Origin: HGM11368 sp051883455
GTDB taxonomy: Bacteria; Bacillota; Clostridia; Christensenellales; UBA3700
Assembly (NCBI GenBank): GCA_051883455.1
Contig: JBJETT010000011.1
Coordinates: forward strand, 1-5,744
Length of the DNA stretch: 5,744 nt
Direction of reading: 5' to 3'
The notes below the pieces were generated by a model that made no database searches, had not been told where the DNA came from, and was given only the letters and a program-made list of their open reading frames with translations. Positions 4,872 through 5,744 of this stretch are shown here, piece after piece. Each line of letters begins with the position of its first letter. The stretch's first letter is position 1. A program made the position numbers and the translations under genes.

Positions 4872-4902
4872 TTTCCCCCCTATTCTTTTAGGGGGGGGGA
4901 AA
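4872..4902 (+). other. C6/G9 hairpin upstream of Rep
   Basis: CCCCCCTA (4875-4882) pairs with TAGGGGGG (4889-4896) around TTCTTT. A shifted fold pairs TTTCCCCCC (4872-4880) with GGGGGGAAA (4894-4902). It sits 22 bases before the Rep ATG. No T tract follows, so it is not a normal + strand terminator; read on the - strand it is followed by T-rich sequence. It may be an ssDNA priming or packaging structure or a regulatory hairpin in the Rep leader. The nine-G run is prone to sequencing and replication slippage. Confidence 0.5.
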
Positions 4903-4924
4903 TAAAAAAATAGTTTATTTATTT

Positions 4925-5744
4925 ATGTGCTTATACCCAATTTTGATAAAAAATCCACGTTACAAGTCAACCAAAAAGAACGGCGGCAAGATACCTCAAT
5001 GCAAGGACGAACGAACAAAGTTCGTACCAATAGGGTGCGGCAACTGCATAGAGTGCAGACGACAAAAGGCGAATGGTTGGCGTGTACGACTAACGCAAGA
5101 AATTAAGACAAATCCACAATGTTACTTTGTGACACTGACATTTAACAACGAAAGTATCGACGAAATAGCGGCAAAATGGAACGTGCAAGAAAGCAACGCA
5201 CTTGCAACTATTGCGGTACGCAAGTTTCTCGAAAGGGTGAGAAAGGAGACTAAAAAATCGGTGAAACACTGGCTAATCACTGAACTCGGCGGCGAAAATG
5301 AACGAATTCACTTGCATGGATTTATATGGAGCGAGAACATAAAAAAAATCATGGAAAAATGGAACTACGGATTTTACTATGTGGGTGAATACTGCAATGA
5401 TAAGACAATTAATTACTGCGTAAAGTATGTAATGAAAATAGACGAGAAACACAAGAATTTCAAACCAGTGATTTTATGCAGCAAAGGAATTGGCGGAGAA
5501 GTCAATCTACAAAGATGCAAATTCAAAGGTGACAAGACTAACGAAAATTTTAGGCTACCTAACGGACGAATTACGGCACTGCCAATATACTATCGAAATA
5601 AGGTTTACAGCGAGGACGAACGACAAATTTTATGGACGCAAAGGCTCGATAAAGAGGAACGTTTTGTTTTAGGCACACGGATTTCGATTAAAGACGGCGA
5701 CGAGGAGTATTATCGACAACTAAAAGGAGCACAAGAATTTAACA
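4925..5744 (+). CDS. Replication initiator protein Rep/VP4, HUH endonuclease (N-terminal part; continues at 1-204)
   Basis: Starts rolling-circle replication by nicking the + strand and staying covalently attached through tyrosine. The protein starts MCLYPILIKNPRY, typical of microvirus Rep. Next come a Cys cluster CGNCIEC (Cys38, 41, 44), HUH motif I FVTLTF (68-73), the metal-binding His-x-His in RIHLHGF (His129, His131), and the catalytic motif YCVKYVMK with Tyr164 and Tyr168, spaced like the two tyrosines of phiX174 gene A (YVAKYVNK). SKGIG (186-190) and LPIYYRNK (219-226) are also family-like. Together with 1-204 it gives 322 aa. No Shine-Dalgarno; the ATG at 4925 follows an AT-rich leader. 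It lies after the structural terminator, so it should need its own promoter or readthrough. The last 18 codons here repeat those at 1-55. Confidence 0.95.
   Translation, partial: MCLYPILIKNPRYKSTKKNGGKIPQCKDERTKFVPIGCGNCIECRRQKANGWRVRLTQEIKTNPQCYFVTLTFNNESIDEIAAKWNVQESNALATIAVRKFLERVRKETKKSVKHWLITELGGENERIHLHGFIWSENIKKIMEKWNYGFYYVGEYCNDKTINYCVKYVMKIDEKHKNFKPVILCSKGIGGEVNLQRCKFKGDKTNENFRLPNGRITALPIYYRNKVYSEDERQILWTQRLDKEERFVLGTRISIKDGDEEYYRQLKGAQEFN
5690..5744. repeat. Terminal direct repeat, copy 2 (circularity signature)
   Basis: Identical to bases 1-55. Removing this copy and joining 5689 to 1 closes the circle and restores the full Rep gene. Confidence 0.95.

Noticed and set aside
4830..4924. 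Promoter for Rep
   Set aside because: One is expected after the terminator, but I found no TAnnTTTG box at correct spacing from TTTG, so I do not annotate one.
5490..5672. 60-codon + strand frame inside Rep
   Set aside because: It lies within the Rep gene in another frame, with no start signal or recognisable feature.
1..5744. tRNA, rRNA, CRISPR array, insertion sequence, integrase, reverse transcriptase or defence system
   Set aside because: No sequence signs of any were seen; the phage genes fill nearly all of the circle.

Overview
The window is one complete, circular, single-stranded-DNA phage genome of the family Microviridae, opened inside its replication gene. Bases 1-55 are repeated exactly at 5690-5744, so the circle is 5,689 bp. 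All recognisable genes lie on the + strand. The major capsid protein (VP1), DNA pilot protein (VP2) and HUH-type replication initiator (Rep/VP4) are recognised from family motifs. VP1 and its large size resemble the Alpavirinae-like gut microviruses of Bacteroidota rather than phiX174 or classical gokushoviruses. The host is inferred to be a Bacteroidota bacterium: a promoter at 213-244 fits the Bacteroidota pattern (TTTG, 20 bases, TATCTTTG), and most starts follow A/T-rich leaders without a Shine-Dalgarno site.

Layout, reading around the circle: the Rep gene runs from 4925 across the junction to 204. A Bacteroidota-type promoter (213-244) precedes a small charged ORF (272-457). A 300-base non-coding stretch (458-757) follows. 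It holds a dif-like XerD half-site candidate and a tandem set of hairpins, the last one abutting a phiX174-like AT-rich word; this is the best candidate for the replication origin and/or packaging signal. Next come an unknown 95-aa gene (758-1045), overlapping by four bases the start of VP1 (1042-3111), a small membrane/lipoprotein-like gene (3155-3361), an unknown 99-aa gene with a polyalanine tail (3371-3670), a 146-base leader with a T10/A9/A10 hairpin, and VP2 (most likely 3817-4767). An intrinsic terminator (4785-4828) and a C6/G9 hairpin (4872-4902) separate VP2 from Rep.

How it works together: Rep nicks the replicative form to drive rolling-circle synthesis. VP1 builds the T=1 capsid and VP2 delivers DNA through the envelope. 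The small genes probably cover scaffolding, packaging and host takeover or lysis, but none can be assigned by sequence alone. No integrase, classical lysis gene, spike (G) or phiX-type J protein was recognised. I see no extra defence or mobile system. The parts most worth a second look are the structured 458-757 region, the lipoprotein-like ORF, the AT-rich variable insertion in VP1 and the unusual VP2 leader.
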